IMG/VR virus record: IMGVR_UViG_3300046001_006396
Location: 17,928 to 81,927 of that record
Strand: one strand, 5' to 3'
From: a virus
DNA: 64,000 nt
Both the position numbers and the translations under genes were made by a program. The notes under the pieces were generated by a model, which was not told where the DNA came from, ran no database searches, and saw only the letters and a list, made by a program, of their open reading frames with translations. Below are positions 31,550 to 41,390 of this stretch, piece by piece (the stretch's first letter is position 1; every line of letters begins with the position of its first letter).

Positions 31550-32038
31550 ATGGCTGATTTGTTAATGAAAATGCCCTTTCAGTATGAACCTAAAAGAGCA
31601 AACCGATTTATATTAACGTTCCCAACTTCTTTGGGTATTAACTCTTGGTACGTTGAAAGTACTTCAAGACCTAGTATAAAAATTGAATCAAAAGATATTG
31701 CATTCTTAAATACTAAAACGTATGTTGCTAGTAGTTTTGAATGGGAAGAAATTAGTGTAAAATTTAGAGACCCTATTGGTCCGTCTGCGTCACAAGCATT
31801 GATGGAATGGGTTCGTCTACACGCAGAATCAGTGACAGGTCGTATGGGTTATGCTGCTGGTTATAAAAAAGACATTGACCTTGAACTTTTGGACCCGACA
31901 GGTGTGGCTGTTGAAAAATGGATTTTACAAGGATGTTTTATTACTTCGGCTAAATTTGGCGATGTAGGATATGACAAGACGGATATTATGACTGTTGACG
32001 TAAGTTTACGTCCTGATAGATGTATTCTTGTTTACTAA
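31550..32038 (+). CDS. Tail tube protein (T4 gp19-like)
   Basis: The 162-aa protein closely follows the T4 gp19 plan: KMPFQYEPKRANRFILTFPT, then WYVESTSRPSIKI, SFEWEEISVKFRDPIGPSAS, ALMEWVRLHAESVTGRMGYA, KWILQGCFITSAKFGDVGY and TVDVSLRPDRCIL. Size agrees with T4 gp19 (163 aa). It forms the inner tube around which the sheath contracts. It has its own promoter-like motif and a clear terminator after it, as expected for the most abundant tail subunit. Confidence 0.93.
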   Translation: MADLLMKMPFQYEPKRANRFILTFPTSLGINSWYVESTSRPSIKIESKDIAFLNTKTYVASSFEWEEISVKFRDPIGPSASQALMEWVRLHAESVTGRMGYAAGYKKDIDLELLDPTGVAVEKWILQGCFITSAKFGDVGYDKTDIMTVDVSLRPDRCILVY

Positions 32039-32065
32039 TATAATAATTTTTTTCATATTTTTTTT

Positions 32066-32093
32066 AAACCCATCTATGTTAGGTGGGTTTTTT
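32066..32093 (+). terminator. Terminator after the tail tube gene
   Basis: AAACCCATCT (32066-32075) pairs with AGGTGGGTTT (32081-32090), 10 pairs with one wobble and a 5-nt loop, followed by TTT and an AT-rich tail. It lies 27 nt past the tube stop. Confidence 0.85.
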
Positions 32094-32136
32094 ATTTACT
32101 AAAAAATAGTTATAAACTATATTTAAAATAAAAACT

Positions 32137-32886
32137 ATGGACCAAGCTTCACAATACGGACAACAAAACTTTAATTTACCACACGATGTAGTAAAACTAC
32201 CGTCTAAGGGAATCTTTTATAAACCAAAAAAAGAATCGGTTAAAGTGGGGTATTTAACTGCTCAGGACGAGAATATTTTAATGTCAAGTAATAATAATGA
32301 GAGTATTATCACGACATTACTTAGAAATAAAATTTATGAACCGGGATTTGACATTAACCAACTAATTAATGTTGATGTTCAAGCAATATTAATATTTTTA
32401 AGAAACACTTCTTTTGGTTCAGATTATAATATCTCAATTAAGGACCCAGCAACAGGTAAGTTTTTTGATACCACTTTATTAATTGAAGAGATAAATGTTG
32501 ACAAACCAAAACATTCTCCTGACGAAGAAGGATTATTTACATTTTTATTACCAAAAAGTAATAAAACAGTTAAAGTTAAAATATTAAATTTATCTGAAGA
32601 AAGAGAACTTGAAAAAATTTCTGAATCCTACCCACAAGGTATGGTTGCTCCTACTGTCACAAAAAAACTTGAAAAACATATCATTGAATTAGACGGAGAA
32701 AGGGATAAAGGAAAAATTGCATCATTTATACCGCAAATGCCAATCATGGACTCAAAAGAATTAAAAAAGTTCATATTAGAATGTGAACCAAAGTTAGACT
32801 TATCAAGAACAATTATAGCCCCGTCAGGTGAAAAGGTAACAGTTAGTCTGTCCTTTGGGGCTGAATTTTTTCGCCCTTTCTTCTAA
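32137..32886 (+). CDS. T4 gp26-family baseplate/tail-assembly protein
   Basis: The 249-aa protein has the gp26-family opening VVKLPSKGIFYKPKKESVKV, then GYLTAQDENILMSS and VDVQAILIFLRNTSFGSDYN, which is the signature 'v.LPs.G..Y....v.v..lt..dE.il.s' of that family (pfam12322 type). KLEKHIIELDGERDK and LKKFILECEPKLDLS are the helical C-terminal region. The C-terminus ends VTVSLSFGAEFFRPFF. The stop at 32884-32886 is overlapped by a second frame that could extend the protein by a +1 frameshift. Family members take part in baseplate hub assembly or act as tail chaperones before the tape measure gene. Confidence 0.8.
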   Translation: MDQASQYGQQNFNLPHDVVKLPSKGIFYKPKKESVKVGYLTAQDENILMSSNNNESIITTLLRNKIYEPGFDINQLINVDVQAILIFLRNTSFGSDYNISIKDPATGKFFDTTLLIEEINVDKPKHSPDEEGLFTFLLPKSNKTVKVKILNLSEERELEKISESYPQGMVAPTVTKKLEKHIIELDGERDKGKIASFIPQMPIMDSKELKKFILECEPKLDLSRTIIAPSGEKVTVSLSFGAEFFRPFF

Positions 32887-33025
32887 CGGAAAACAAAACC
32901 TTTTAGATGAGATATATTATTTATCAAAATATGTAAATTTTTCATACTCTGATATTTTAATTATGCCTACATATGAAAGAAAATACTTCATTGATAAGTT
33001 AGTCTTAGACTTCCAAAAAAACTAA
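32855..33025 (+). CDS. Putative +1 frameshift extension / tail chaperone C-terminal domain
   Basis: An open frame in the +1 register relative to the gp26-family gene encodes ALSSNGKQNLLDEIYYLSK, then FSYSDILIMPTYERKYFIDK and a final LVLDFQKN. The MPTYERKYFIDKL stretch matches a pattern seen in small gp51/gp28-like and chaperone-type tail proteins ('..y.d...mP..eR.yfi..l'). There is no ATG in the frame before this domain. The TTTTTTC run at 32866-32872 in the zero frame allows two Phe tRNAs to re-pair after a +1 slip, giving a fusion of the two frames, as in lambda G/GT. An alternative is an independent TTG start at 32855. Not verified. Confidence 0.5.
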   Translation: MGLNFFALSSNGKQNLLDEIYYLSKYVNFSYSDILIMPTYERKYFIDKLVLDFQKN

Positions 33026-33034
33026 AATACCCCC

Positions 33035-33041
33035 TATTTAT
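33035..33041 (+). promoter_or_regulatory. Late-type promoter motif of the tape measure gene
   Basis: TATTTAT in CTATTTATATATAAAAATA, 15 nt before the tape measure ATG. Confidence 0.45.
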
Positions 33042-33056
33042 ATATAAAAATAATAT

Positions 33057-35015
33057 ATGTTTTTATTTACTGCTGATCCTGATGTTAATGAGTTTGACCA
33101 AAAAGGTCAAAATTTAATTGATGTTATGACTAAATTGGCGGCGTCAGTTGATGCTGCCGTGGACCCAAGGAATGTTATAAAAAATATAACAGCCATGGAC
33201 AATGAAGCCAAAAAACTTCAAAGAACCATATCAGGAGGATTAACTATAGGTGCCGAAGCATTTAGAGAAAAAATGTTTAGGGTATATAATGAGTCTGTAA
33301 AATTTGGTGCAAGTTTTCAATCGGTGTTAGATTATACAGGAGACCTTAGTGTTATAATGGAAAAAATGGTTTATCCTATTGAAAGTGCCGCGATTGATGC
33401 TTTGGCTTTAGGGCGTAATGTCGGAATGGCAGAAAAAGAAACAGGTAAAATGGTCGGTACATTTACCACATTTAGTATGTCACAAAGAACGTCCGTTCAA
33501 CAAATGTCAAAAATCGCAAAAGTTGCAAGAGAAACAGGACTACAGGCAAGCGTATTATTAAAAACTATGGAAGGTAGTTTAAGTAAGTTAGTGCAGTTTA
33601 ATTTTAAAGATGGTATTGATGGATTAACTAAAATGACCGCACAAGCACAACGTCTTGGAACAACAAGTGAAAAATTAAAAATTTTTACTGCTGCCGAAAC
33701 TTTATTTGACCCTGAAAAGGCAATTGAAATGTCGGCAAATCTTAGTATGTTAGGTGGGTCGGTAGAAGGGCTTACTAATCCATTTATGGCTATGAATGAT
33801 GCTGCAAATAATGTTGACCGTTTACAGGAAAACATAATAAATATGGGTAAGTCGGCATTTAGTTTTGATGAGGTTACAGGTAAAATAAAAACAAATTTTG
33901 TTGCTCAACAACAATTAAGGGCACAGGCCGAGGCCACTGGCGTTGCTTACGATGAATTGGCAAACGCAGCTCAAAGAGCGGTTAAAGAAGAGGCCGTTCA
34001 AAATAAGTTATTAAAAGAAGGTATTGATATTTCGCAATTTAGTGAAGAACAACAAAATATGATAAAGTCTTTGGCTGAAATTGGACCTGGAGGTAAAATT
34101 GATTTTAACATCCCTGGACTTGAATCCGAAGATTTGGTAAAAACAATATCAGATAATCCTAATGCGTTAAAGACGGCATTAGAAGAATACCAAAGGGCTG
34201 CAGATATGTCAGATAGACAAATTGCGGAAAAGGGATTGAATACCCAAGAACAACTACAACGAGATGTTAGAATAATTAGGGATACGTACATTAGAAGTAT
34301 TAGTGCTGGAGAAAGGACTGATATTGTTAGTAAAGTTGATTCTGGGATTGATATTTTAACTGAAGCGAATAAAAAAGTCGCAAACGCAGGTATTGCAGTC
34401 GTACAGGCGGGGGTAAACGCTCTTGATAACCAAATTCAAACTGCTAAAAATAGTGCAAACAGAGCCTCTAATGATCCTAACGCCACTGCAGTAAAACAGG
34501 CTGAGGTATTGAGAGACAGTAAAAGAAAATTTGTATATGACCCAAATACTAAAACCTATAAAACCGAAACTGTACCAGATGCGGTAATACCTGAAAATAG
34601 TAGTGGATTAGTGAAATTTGGTAAAAATGAAATTTTTAATTTTATAAAAGAGGACCAAGCAATAATAGCTCCCGATGCGATAGAAAAAGTAAATTTTTTA
34701 AAGGACGTTTATGTGAAGTTTATGGATATGCAAAACTCAATACCAAACGAGGTAAAATTAGCATCACCAAAAGAGATACCAAACAAAACACAAAACCTAT
34801 CAAATCCGTTTGACTTAATGAATAGAGGGGAAAAAACAGAAACAAATAGTACCCAAACTATTAATGTTAATATTACAGTTGATGGTAAAAATGTCTCTAC
34901 TATGACTAATCTTGACCCAAATATACATAGAGATATTGAAAAGAAGATTAAAGACACTATACAAAATGTAAGTTTTTGGGACAAATCAAAATCAAGAGTC
35001 TCAACAAAACGATAA
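33057..35015 (+). CDS. Tail tape measure protein (T4 gp29-like in role)
   Basis: The 652-aa protein is almost entirely helical, Ala- and Glu-rich, with long heptad stretches (LQRTISGGLTIGAEAFREKM, RVYNESVKFGASFQSVLDYT, ETGLQASVLLKTMEGSLSKL). It ends with a beta region: NVNITVDGKNVSTMTN. FIKEDQAIIAPDAIEKVNFL near residue 540 is a pattern common in tape measures of Bacteroidetes phages. It follows the gp26-family/chaperone gene and precedes baseplate hub genes, the classical position. At about 0.15 nm per residue the length predicts a tail near 95-100 nm, in the T4 range; this is a rough estimate. Confidence 0.78.
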   Translation: MFLFTADPDVNEFDQKGQNLIDVMTKLAASVDAAVDPRNVIKNITAMDNEAKKLQRTISGGLTIGAEAFREKMFRVYNESVKFGASFQSVLDYTGDLSVIMEKMVYPIESAAIDALALGRNVGMAEKETGKMVGTFTTFSMSQRTSVQQMSKIAKVARETGLQASVLLKTMEGSLSKLVQFNFKDGIDGLTKMTAQAQRLGTTSEKLKIFTAAETLFDPEKAIEMSANLSMLGGSVEGLTNPFMAMNDAANNVDRLQENIINMGKSAFSFDEVTGKIKTNFVAQQQLRAQAEATGVAYDELANAAQRAVKEEAVQNKLLKEGIDISQFSEEQQNMIKSLAEIGPGGKIDFNIPGLESEDLVKTISDNPNALKTALEEYQRAADMSDRQIAEKGLNTQEQLQRDVRIIRDTYIRSISAGERTDIVSKVDSGIDILTEANKKVANAGIAVVQAGVNALDNQIQTAKNSANRASNDPNATAVKQAEVLRDSKRKFVYDPNTKTYKTETVPDAVIPENSSGLVKFGKNEIFNFIKEDQAIIAPDAIEKVNFLKDVYVKFMDMQNSIPNEVKLASPKEIPNKTQNLSNPFDLMNRGEKTETNSTQTINVNITVDGKNVSTMTNLDPNIHRDIEKKIKDTIQNVSFWDKSKSRVSTKR

Positions 35016-35021
35016 TAAATC

Positions 35022-35028
35022 TATTTAT
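35022..35028 (+). promoter_or_regulatory. Late-type promoter motif of the 2008-aa baseplate gene
   Basis: TATTTAT 16 nt before the ATG at 35045, in the short gap after the tape measure stop. Confidence 0.4.
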
Positions 35029-35044
35029 TATAAAAGATTTATAA

Positions 35045-38000
35045 ATGGAAAGCCCATTATCATTTGACTCAACAGAGAACTTCAGAAAGAAACTCTTATT
35101 AAGAAATTTAAAACCATATACGGTTGATGGAATTTTTAGTGCACCTAAGTTAGAAAACAAAACAGAAATCACTCTTGTTGATTATTCTGTATCTGATTCA
35201 CCTAATATTGAAAAAGAACAAAAATTACAAGAAAAAAAATTAATAGGACAAAATAAATATACTCCTAATGATGGTTTTGGGAATACCATATCTATTAATT
35301 TAAATAAAAATAGTGAAACAAATTTTGGAAATTACACAATTAATAACACCAACAACTCAAAATTAGAACTTATTGGTAATAATAATGAAAAATTATTATA
35401 CGTACAAAACATATATGGTCCTGTTGATTTTTCGTCTTCGTATGGTAAAACCATAGACGTAAATAAAAATTTAAACACAAAAACAAATTTTGGGTTATAT
35501 GGATTCAGTAAAACTTTTGGTAGTTACTTAGAAACATTTGGAATCCAAAAAGAAATTGAACTAGTAGTCCAAAATCAATATGGTGCTGACCAAAACTCAC
35601 CATTAAAAAGCGTTGACCCAAACATTAATAAACAAACAAAACCAAATAGTGGAACATATGGTTATGCTGACACATTACAAAGTAGTCTACAAAATAATGG
35701 ATTCACATTAAAAAATACCCTACTCGGCAAAAACCAATACGGACCTCAGTACTTTCAAAGTACTCAGACAGTTAATCCTAATGTTAATTTACAATCAAAG
35801 GCGAATGAGGGTAACTATGGATACGATGATAGTATTGGTAGTGAATTAGAATTAAACGGTAATAATAAAGAAAAAGATTTAATTGTTTTAAACAAGTATT
35901 CACCCACCAACTCTCAAAATGGGTTTGGTAGTTCTATTTCATTTCCTTTATTAAGTAATGGTTCGGGGTTTGGTCTATATGAAGACCAATCAGACGCTAA
36001 CGGAAGTGGTTTAGAGTTATTTGCAAGAAATAGAGAAGATGTAAATTATACAAGAAATAAATACGGACCACAAGGTTTGGGTACATCATACGGTTTAGAA
36101 GTTTTTATTAACAAATATTTACAATTAAGCGCTAACGTTGGAGAATATGACCCTGACTCAACATCAGGGGATGGTAGCGAACTTGAAATTCTTGGGGAAA
36201 AAAAGATTAAATTAAATTTAATTAAAAACGAGTATCAACCGTTAAATACACCAACAATAGTTAACCCAAACGCCGACGCACAACAAGACGCTAATAAGGG
36301 TGAATATAATTATACGGCATCAAGACCACCATTAACTACCGAACAGTCACAGTCATTTGTTTATCAAAAAAATAAATATAATAGTGGCGATGGAGCTTAT
36401 GATGTATTAGATATTGTTGAGTTATTCCCTGGAACTAAAAACTCACCATATTGGAATAGTAGTCAGAGTTTTATATTCCAACCGTCATTTTATACCCCTA
36501 TTAATATTTTATTAAACGATAACCCTTCAGGGTCTGATGGTAGTTTAAGTCAAGATTCTGACTTGGCAAAAATTGGGGCAAAACAATTACAAAAAGAATA
36601 TAAGGCGAGAATTGCTTTAGAATTAATACAACAAACATTAGGTAGATCAACCCTTTCAAATAATAGTGCGACAAACATATCAGGTGAAATAAGTCAAAAA
36701 CCTTCATTTGATCCATTTGATGCTTTAGGTGTTGTAACTAATAAACTACCAATACTACAAAAAGATTATAAAATAACATCACCTGGTAATTTAGTCAGTG
36801 ATGCTCTTAGTTTTACTGCAAGACTAAGTGGTTTATATTCTCCATATTCTATAATACCAGGGGAAGTTTTTGATTATCCACAAAAAAACTTTTTAAGTCA
36901 ACTAAGAACTAATCCTGTTGGTGCGGTTGGAAATATTGTCGGAGGACTCATTAATCAGATAACTTCAATGGCCATTGATTCATCATCTGAATTATTATTA
37001 AATAATACAGGAGCACCAACAAAGGCAATATTATACGACCAATTATTTTATAACCAATATAGACCAAAATATAGATTAGATTCTTTACAAAGTCCTAATT
37101 TAAGTGCACCAAAAGAAAATTTTTATGTTGGTAAAAATAAAAATTTCATACGTGATGCGGTTAGCCCAAGAAATGAAGTGGCTGACGGTAAATTTGGTAA
37201 TATAAATTTTGGGCCTGTTTTTGACTATGGGGTTATTGGCCAAGAATATGAAGGTAATGAAGTACAAAAAAGATTATTTGGTCTTAAATCTTACCCTTAT
37301 TATGATGCCAATGGAGGTGTACAGGGTGGGTTTACTTGGGCACCAAAAGCAAAATCGGTAAACAAACCAGGACAACCTGTTGGGCCAAATAATAAAGTTT
37401 ACGACTCAACGGCGACTGTTGTTGACCCTACATTACAAAAACAAATTAATGATACTGATTCATCAGTATTAAAATTTACAGACGGGTCACTATTAGACAT
37501 TACCCAAAAATTAGTTGAAGCCGCGTCTAAATCATCAAAACCGTTAAGCCATGTAGGTAACGCCATTAATCAAATTAGTAAAGTATTTAATGACGGGTAT
37601 ATTGAAATGACAAAGGGATCTAGAGTCAGAAGATATCTAACACCAAACGCAGTTCAAGGAAGTACAAAAGTATCTGATATTGTTGGATATGAATATGGTA
37701 GATTATTTTCTAAAGATATTCCATTTACCACTTACAAACAATTACAAAAAACAAGAGGTAATATAAGAAAATCAACATACTCAATACTTGATAATACTTA
37801 CAATCTTAATATTGCACCAATGAAAGGGGGTAGTGGTGTTGATTCAACAAACATCACTAGAGACGGTAAAGTAAAAAAATATATGTTCTCATTAGAAAAT
37901 TTGGCTTGGAGAACATCTAATAGACCTGGATTTACTGTTGATGATTTACCTGCTTGTGAAAAGGGACCAAATGGGGGTAGAATTATGTGGTTTCCACCAT

Positions 38001-41000
38001 ACGACTTATCAATAGACGATAATACAAGGACCGCTTGGAACAGCAACACTTTTTTAGGTAGAACAGAACCAATATACACATTTCAAAATAGTGAAAGAAG
38101 TGCAAGTTTAAAGTTTAAAATTATTGTTGACCACCCATCAATATTAAATGTAATTGTCAATAAAGAACTAGAAAAAGCAGATGCGTCTGTTGCGTCACAA
38201 GTTGTTGACTCGTTTATGGCTGGATGTTTAAATTATGACATTTATGATTTATTAGCGAAATATAAACAATTTAGTTTAAGTGATGTATATGATGTTTTAT
38301 CAACACTTAATCCAGAACAATTAAGTGAATTAACAAAAGAAGTCCCAAATGCAACTATAGTTGGTGAAACAACACTTAATAATAATACTAATTTAGCCCA
38401 AACGGAAAGTGGTGCGGGACAAGAATCCACTTTTACAGAAAACTTTGATAAGGACAAATTCCAACAATTACAATTATTGTTTGATGAGACAAGTAGTGGT
38501 AATTATAGTGATGACTATACTACATTTATAGAGAACGGACAAAGTAATGTTTTAACAAACGCCACCGATAAAGTTTATAAATATAGTGATGGTGTTGAGT
38601 ATCTTAATCCACCTGCAAGTTTAAGTTTAGGTGAATATTTAGATGCTAGAAAATCATCAATACAACAAGTTTTTAGTTTTGCCACTACAGAATATAACAC
38701 ATTTAAAGAGTTACTTCCATTAACTTTAAAAAACTTAGATGGAGGAGCAACAATGACAATATCAATTGAGGGGTCAACCTACTCTGGATTAAATGGTGGA
38801 GAACAATCACGAGCCGATTCGGTATCAAAAATGATTTCAGAATATTCTGAAGGGGAATTAAAAATGCAAAATTTTATTGATAGTAAAAAACTTACAATAA
38901 AAACAAGTTCTATAGGTACACCAAAAGTTAATGATGGTAGTTTTAGAGACATTGATTGCTCAAAAACATTTACAAATACAATATATCGTTATTCGGTACA
39001 AGGAATGATGTGTAGAGCAGCTAAACTTAGCGTGACGGAATATACTCCAGCATCAAACACAACACCCACACAACAAACACAAACACCTTCAGGACCTGAA
39101 TCTGAATTACCTAACGCAACGGCAGCCGATTTAAATAATCCAAACAACACACAACCACAATCAGAATCAAGTCAGGCGGTTAAAAACAATAGAAAAAAAG
39201 ATAAAGGAAATAATATTGGTGATGGTTTAACTAAAAAATTGCTAAGAAAACTATTAAGTGAATGTGATTATTTTGAAATGATAGCAGAACAAAACCCGTT
39301 GGTTTATGACGGTATTAAAAGTAGATTTAAAAATTTTAATCCCGCTTTTCACTCAATAACACCTGAAGGGTTAAATTCAAGACTTACATTTTTAAATCAA
39401 TGTATGAGACCTGGAGACACAATACCAACTGCAGTTGAAACAGGGCAAGGAATTACTTTACAATATAACGACGTAATAAATAGTGCATTTGGATCACCAC
39501 CAATTTGTGTTTTAAGAGTCGGTGACTTTTTCCATAGTAAAATACTTATTGACAGTTTAGATATAACATTTGATGATGGGCAATTTGATTTAAATCCTGA
39601 AGGGATTGGAGTTCAACCCATGATAGCAGATGTTACTTTAAGTATTAAATTTATAGGGGGTAGTGGACTTAAAGAACCTGTTAGTTCATTACAAAACGCA
39701 CTTTCATTTAACTATTATGCAAATACTGAAATGTATGATGAAAGAGCGGAAGAGACTGATGATTTTACAAGTAAGAATGATGAATTATTAGTTGAAGATA
39801 TTAAAAATGAGGTTGGAATTATTGATAATCAACAAAGACCTTTAGTGAATGATGGAGGAACCACAATAGGTACCATTCAGACAAACACCGTTGATTTACA
39901 AACAAGTGCAATTACAGGAACTATTACCTATAAAGATGTGATGGATAATATGTTATCTAAAACCCAATCATATATAAATTGTGTTAACAAAATATTAATA
40001 CAATTAAAGGACGACCTATTATGGGGTGGATTAATAACATACACTAAAGATAGAATATATAGTACTGGATACTTTGATTATTTAGGAGGAAATACATCTA
40101 ATGAAGTGAATATATTTGGAAAACCACAAGGATATCAAGAAAGAATTGATAATATTTTTAATAGTGCTAAAGACGATGTTGATAATGACACCTCACCAAT
40201 TTTAGGGGGGATAAATGAACAAGGGTTTTCTAATTCTGAAGTAAGAAAAATTAAAAGAAAGTTAACTAAAATGATTGATGAAAGAAAGACTCCTTTCATT
40301 GAATCGGTAGAAAAGGGAACAACAGATTTAATTAAAAATGAACTTAGCTTTATTGGAGTATCTGACCAAGTAAATTTTATTTTAAGTAATGTTGACGGTT
40401 ATAAAAATAAACAAGGGGGTGCTGTGATATATGACATATCAGGGACTACCGGTGTTGACCCACAAACAACTAACGCCGCTGACACGTACGTTGAATTACA
40501 AAACGACGTATTACAAATAAGAACAGGACTTAATCAGTTAGATACTAATCTTAAAAGTTATCAAATAATAACTAATGGTGAAAAAGAATATAACAATAAT
40601 TTAACTTTTAAAATATTAGACAACACATCATCACAAGAAAATGCGTTTTTTATAATATTTGGAAAAGAAATACTATTAGAAAACGGATATAAAACTTTTG
40701 TTGATTCATTATTATCTGAGGTTTCCGACAGTCAATTATTAAATAATTGGGCATCTTTTTTATACACAAATATTGGATTTAATGTTGGGGGAGATAACCA
40801 ACCAGCAACACGAATTAATGACGGTAGATATATAAAATACGAAAACTCAAAAAAGACATTAGATGATAATTTTAGTAGTTTTAAAAATAATTATTTTGAT
40901 ATTGCATTACCAAACGAACAATATTTACCATTTAAAAAAGGAAAAGAGAGGTTGTTTGACTACACAAAACAAAATACGGTAACACCACCAAACGATACTA

Positions 41001-41071
41001 ATTTATTTAATCTATGGTCAACAGTTGATTCTATAGATGATAAGTTTAACCTTAAAAAGAAAATGAATTAA
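35045..41071 (+). CDS. Giant baseplate/hub structural protein with N-terminal repeats (2008 aa)
   Basis: The N-terminal part carries about seven degenerate repeats of roughly 55 residues (residues about 65-440), each with an N-x-Y-[GS]-P start and a G-x-Y-G-Y turn. A central module (SLENLAWRT at about 970, LPACEKGPNGGRIMWFPPYD, LGRTEPIYTFQNSERSASL) with KFKIIVDHPSILNVI looks like a LysM-peripheral baseplate domain seen in contractile systems. Later, CVLRVGDFFHSKILIDSLDI and MIADVTLSIKFIGGSGLKEP belong to a domain seen next to peptidoglycan-binding baseplate proteins. C-terminal 400 residues are mixed and polar. Its position after the tape measure and before gp53 suggests hub or inner wedge. 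No enzymatic domain was seen. Confidence 0.7.
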   Translation: MESPLSFDSTENFRKKLLLRNLKPYTVDGIFSAPKLENKTEITLVDYSVSDSPNIEKEQKLQEKKLIGQNKYTPNDGFGNTISINLNKNSETNFGNYTINNTNNSKLELIGNNNEKLLYVQNIYGPVDFSSSYGKTIDVNKNLNTKTNFGLYGFSKTFGSYLETFGIQKEIELVVQNQYGADQNSPLKSVDPNINKQTKPNSGTYGYADTLQSSLQNNGFTLKNTLLGKNQYGPQYFQSTQTVNPNVNLQSKANEGNYGYDDSIGSELELNGNNKEKDLIVLNKYSPTNSQNGFGSSISFPLLSNGSGFGLYEDQSDANGSGLELFARNREDVNYTRNKYGPQGLGTSYGLEVFINKYLQLSANVGEYDPDSTSGDGSELEILGEKKIKLNLIKNEYQPLNTPTIVNPNADAQQDANKGEYNYTASRPPLTTEQSQSFVYQKNKYNSGDGAYDVLDIVELFPGTKNSPYWNSSQSFIFQPSFYTPINILLNDNPSGSDGSLSQDSDLAKIGAKQLQKEYKARIALELIQQTLGRSTLSNNSATNISGEISQKPSFDPFDALGVVTNKLPILQKDYKITSPGNLVSDALSFTARLSGLYSPYSIIPGEVFDYPQKNFLSQLRTNPVGAVGNIVGGLINQITSMAIDSSSELLLNNTGAPTKAILYDQLFYNQYRPKYRLDSLQSPNLSAPKENFYVGKNKNFIRDAVSPRNEVADGKFGNINFGPVFDYGVIGQEYEGNEVQKRLFGLKSYPYYDANGGVQGGFTWAPKAKSVNKPGQPVGPNNKVYDSTATVVDPTLQKQINDTDSSVLKFTDGSLLDITQKLVEAASKSSKPLSHVGNAINQISKVFNDGYIEMTKGSRVRRYLTPNAVQGSTKVSDIVGYEYGRLFSKDIPFTTYKQLQKTRGNIRKSTYSILDNTYNLNIAPMKGGSGVDSTNITRDGKVKKYMFSLENLAWRTSNRPGFTVDDLPACEKGPNGGRIMWFPPYDLSIDDNTRTAWNSNTFLGRTEPIYTFQNSERSASLKFKIIVDHPSILNVIVNKELEKADASVASQVVDSFMAGCLNYDIYDLLAKYKQFSLSDVYDVLSTLNPEQLSELTKEVPNATIVGETTLNNNTNLAQTESGAGQESTFTENFDKDKFQQLQLLFDETSSGNYSDDYTTFIENGQSNVLTNATDKVYKYSDGVEYLNPPASLSLGEYLDARKSSIQQVFSFATTEYNTFKELLPLTLKNLDGGATMTISIEGSTYSGLNGGEQSRADSVSKMISEYSEGELKMQNFIDSKKLTIKTSSIGTPKVNDGSFRDIDCSKTFTNTIYRYSVQGMMCRAAKLSVTEYTPASNTTPTQQTQTPSGPESELPNATAADLNNPNNTQPQSESSQAVKNNRKKDKGNNIGDGLTKKLLRKLLSECDYFEMIAEQNPLVYDGIKSRFKNFNPAFHSITPEGLNSRLTFLNQCMRPGDTIPTAVETGQGITLQYNDVINSAFGSPPICVLRVGDFFHSKILIDSLDITFDDGQFDLNPEGIGVQPMIADVTLSIKFIGGSGLKEPVSSLQNALSFNYYANTEMYDERAEETDDFTSKNDELLVEDIKNEVGIIDNQQRPLVNDGGTTIGTIQTNTVDLQTSAITGTITYKDVMDNMLSKTQSYINCVNKILIQLKDDLLWGGLITYTKDRIYSTGYFDYLGGNTSNEVNIFGKPQGYQERIDNIFNSAKDDVDNDTSPILGGINEQGFSNSEVRKIKRKLTKMIDERKTPFIESVEKGTTDLIKNELSFIGVSDQVNFILSNVDGYKNKQGGAVIYDISGTTGVDPQTTNAADTYVELQNDVLQIRTGLNQLDTNLKSYQIITNGEKEYNNNLTFKILDNTSSQENAFFIIFGKEILLENGYKTFVDSLLSEVSDSQLLNNWASFLYTNIGFNVGGDNQPATRINDGRYIKYENSKKTLDDNFSSFKNNYFDIALPNEQYLPFKKGKERLFDYTKQNTVTPPNDTNLFNLWSTVDSIDDKFNLKKKMN
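35237..36380 (+). repeat. Protein-coding tandem repeats (about 7 copies of about 55 codons)
   Basis: Copies start at residues about 65, 120, 177, 230, 285, 340 and 396. Shared features are a start such as VQNQYGP, LGKNQYGP, TRNKYGP or VLNKYSP, then an N-x-N or V-N-P-N turn, then N-x-G-x-Y-G-Y and a closing G-S-x-L-E-L. Only the protein pattern is conserved; the DNA copies are diverged. Confidence 0.7.
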
Positions 41072-41072
41072 C

Positions 41073-41390
41073 ATGGAATATTTTAATAGATACCAAAACT
41101 TTCTAATAAATGGAAATCAAACCGTAGTCCCGTTTGTGACCCTGCCTAATAGAACAACGGACCAAAAATATTTATATAGAGCCAACCAAAGTAGATTAGA
41201 CAAAATAAGTTACGATAAATACGGTACACCATATTTTGGGTGGTTAATACTAATTGCAAACCCAAATTTTGGAGGTCTTGAAACAAATATACCGGATGGA
41301 TCAATATTAAATATACCGTTTCCATTAAAGGGGGCATTATTAGACTACAAAAATGCGATAGATACACATATTTTTTATTATGGCAGATGA
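41073..41390 (+). CDS. Baseplate wedge protein gp53-like
   Basis: The 105-aa protein matches the gp53 family plan: MEYFNRYQNFLINGNQTVVP, then YRANQSRLDKISYDKYGTPY, FGWLILIANPNFGG and GSILNIPFPLKGALLDYKNA. The LDxISxxxYGxPxxxWLI core (residues about 42-60) is the LysM-like signature of this wedge protein. It starts 1 nt after the 2008-aa gene and overlaps the next gene by 11 nt, so the three proteins are co-translated and presumably co-assembled. T4 gp53 is larger (196 aa); this is the minimal fold. Confidence 0.82.
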   Translation: MEYFNRYQNFLINGNQTVVPFVTLPNRTTDQKYLYRANQSRLDKISYDKYGTPYFGWLILIANPNFGGLETNIPDGSILNIPFPLKGALLDYKNAIDTHIFYYGR

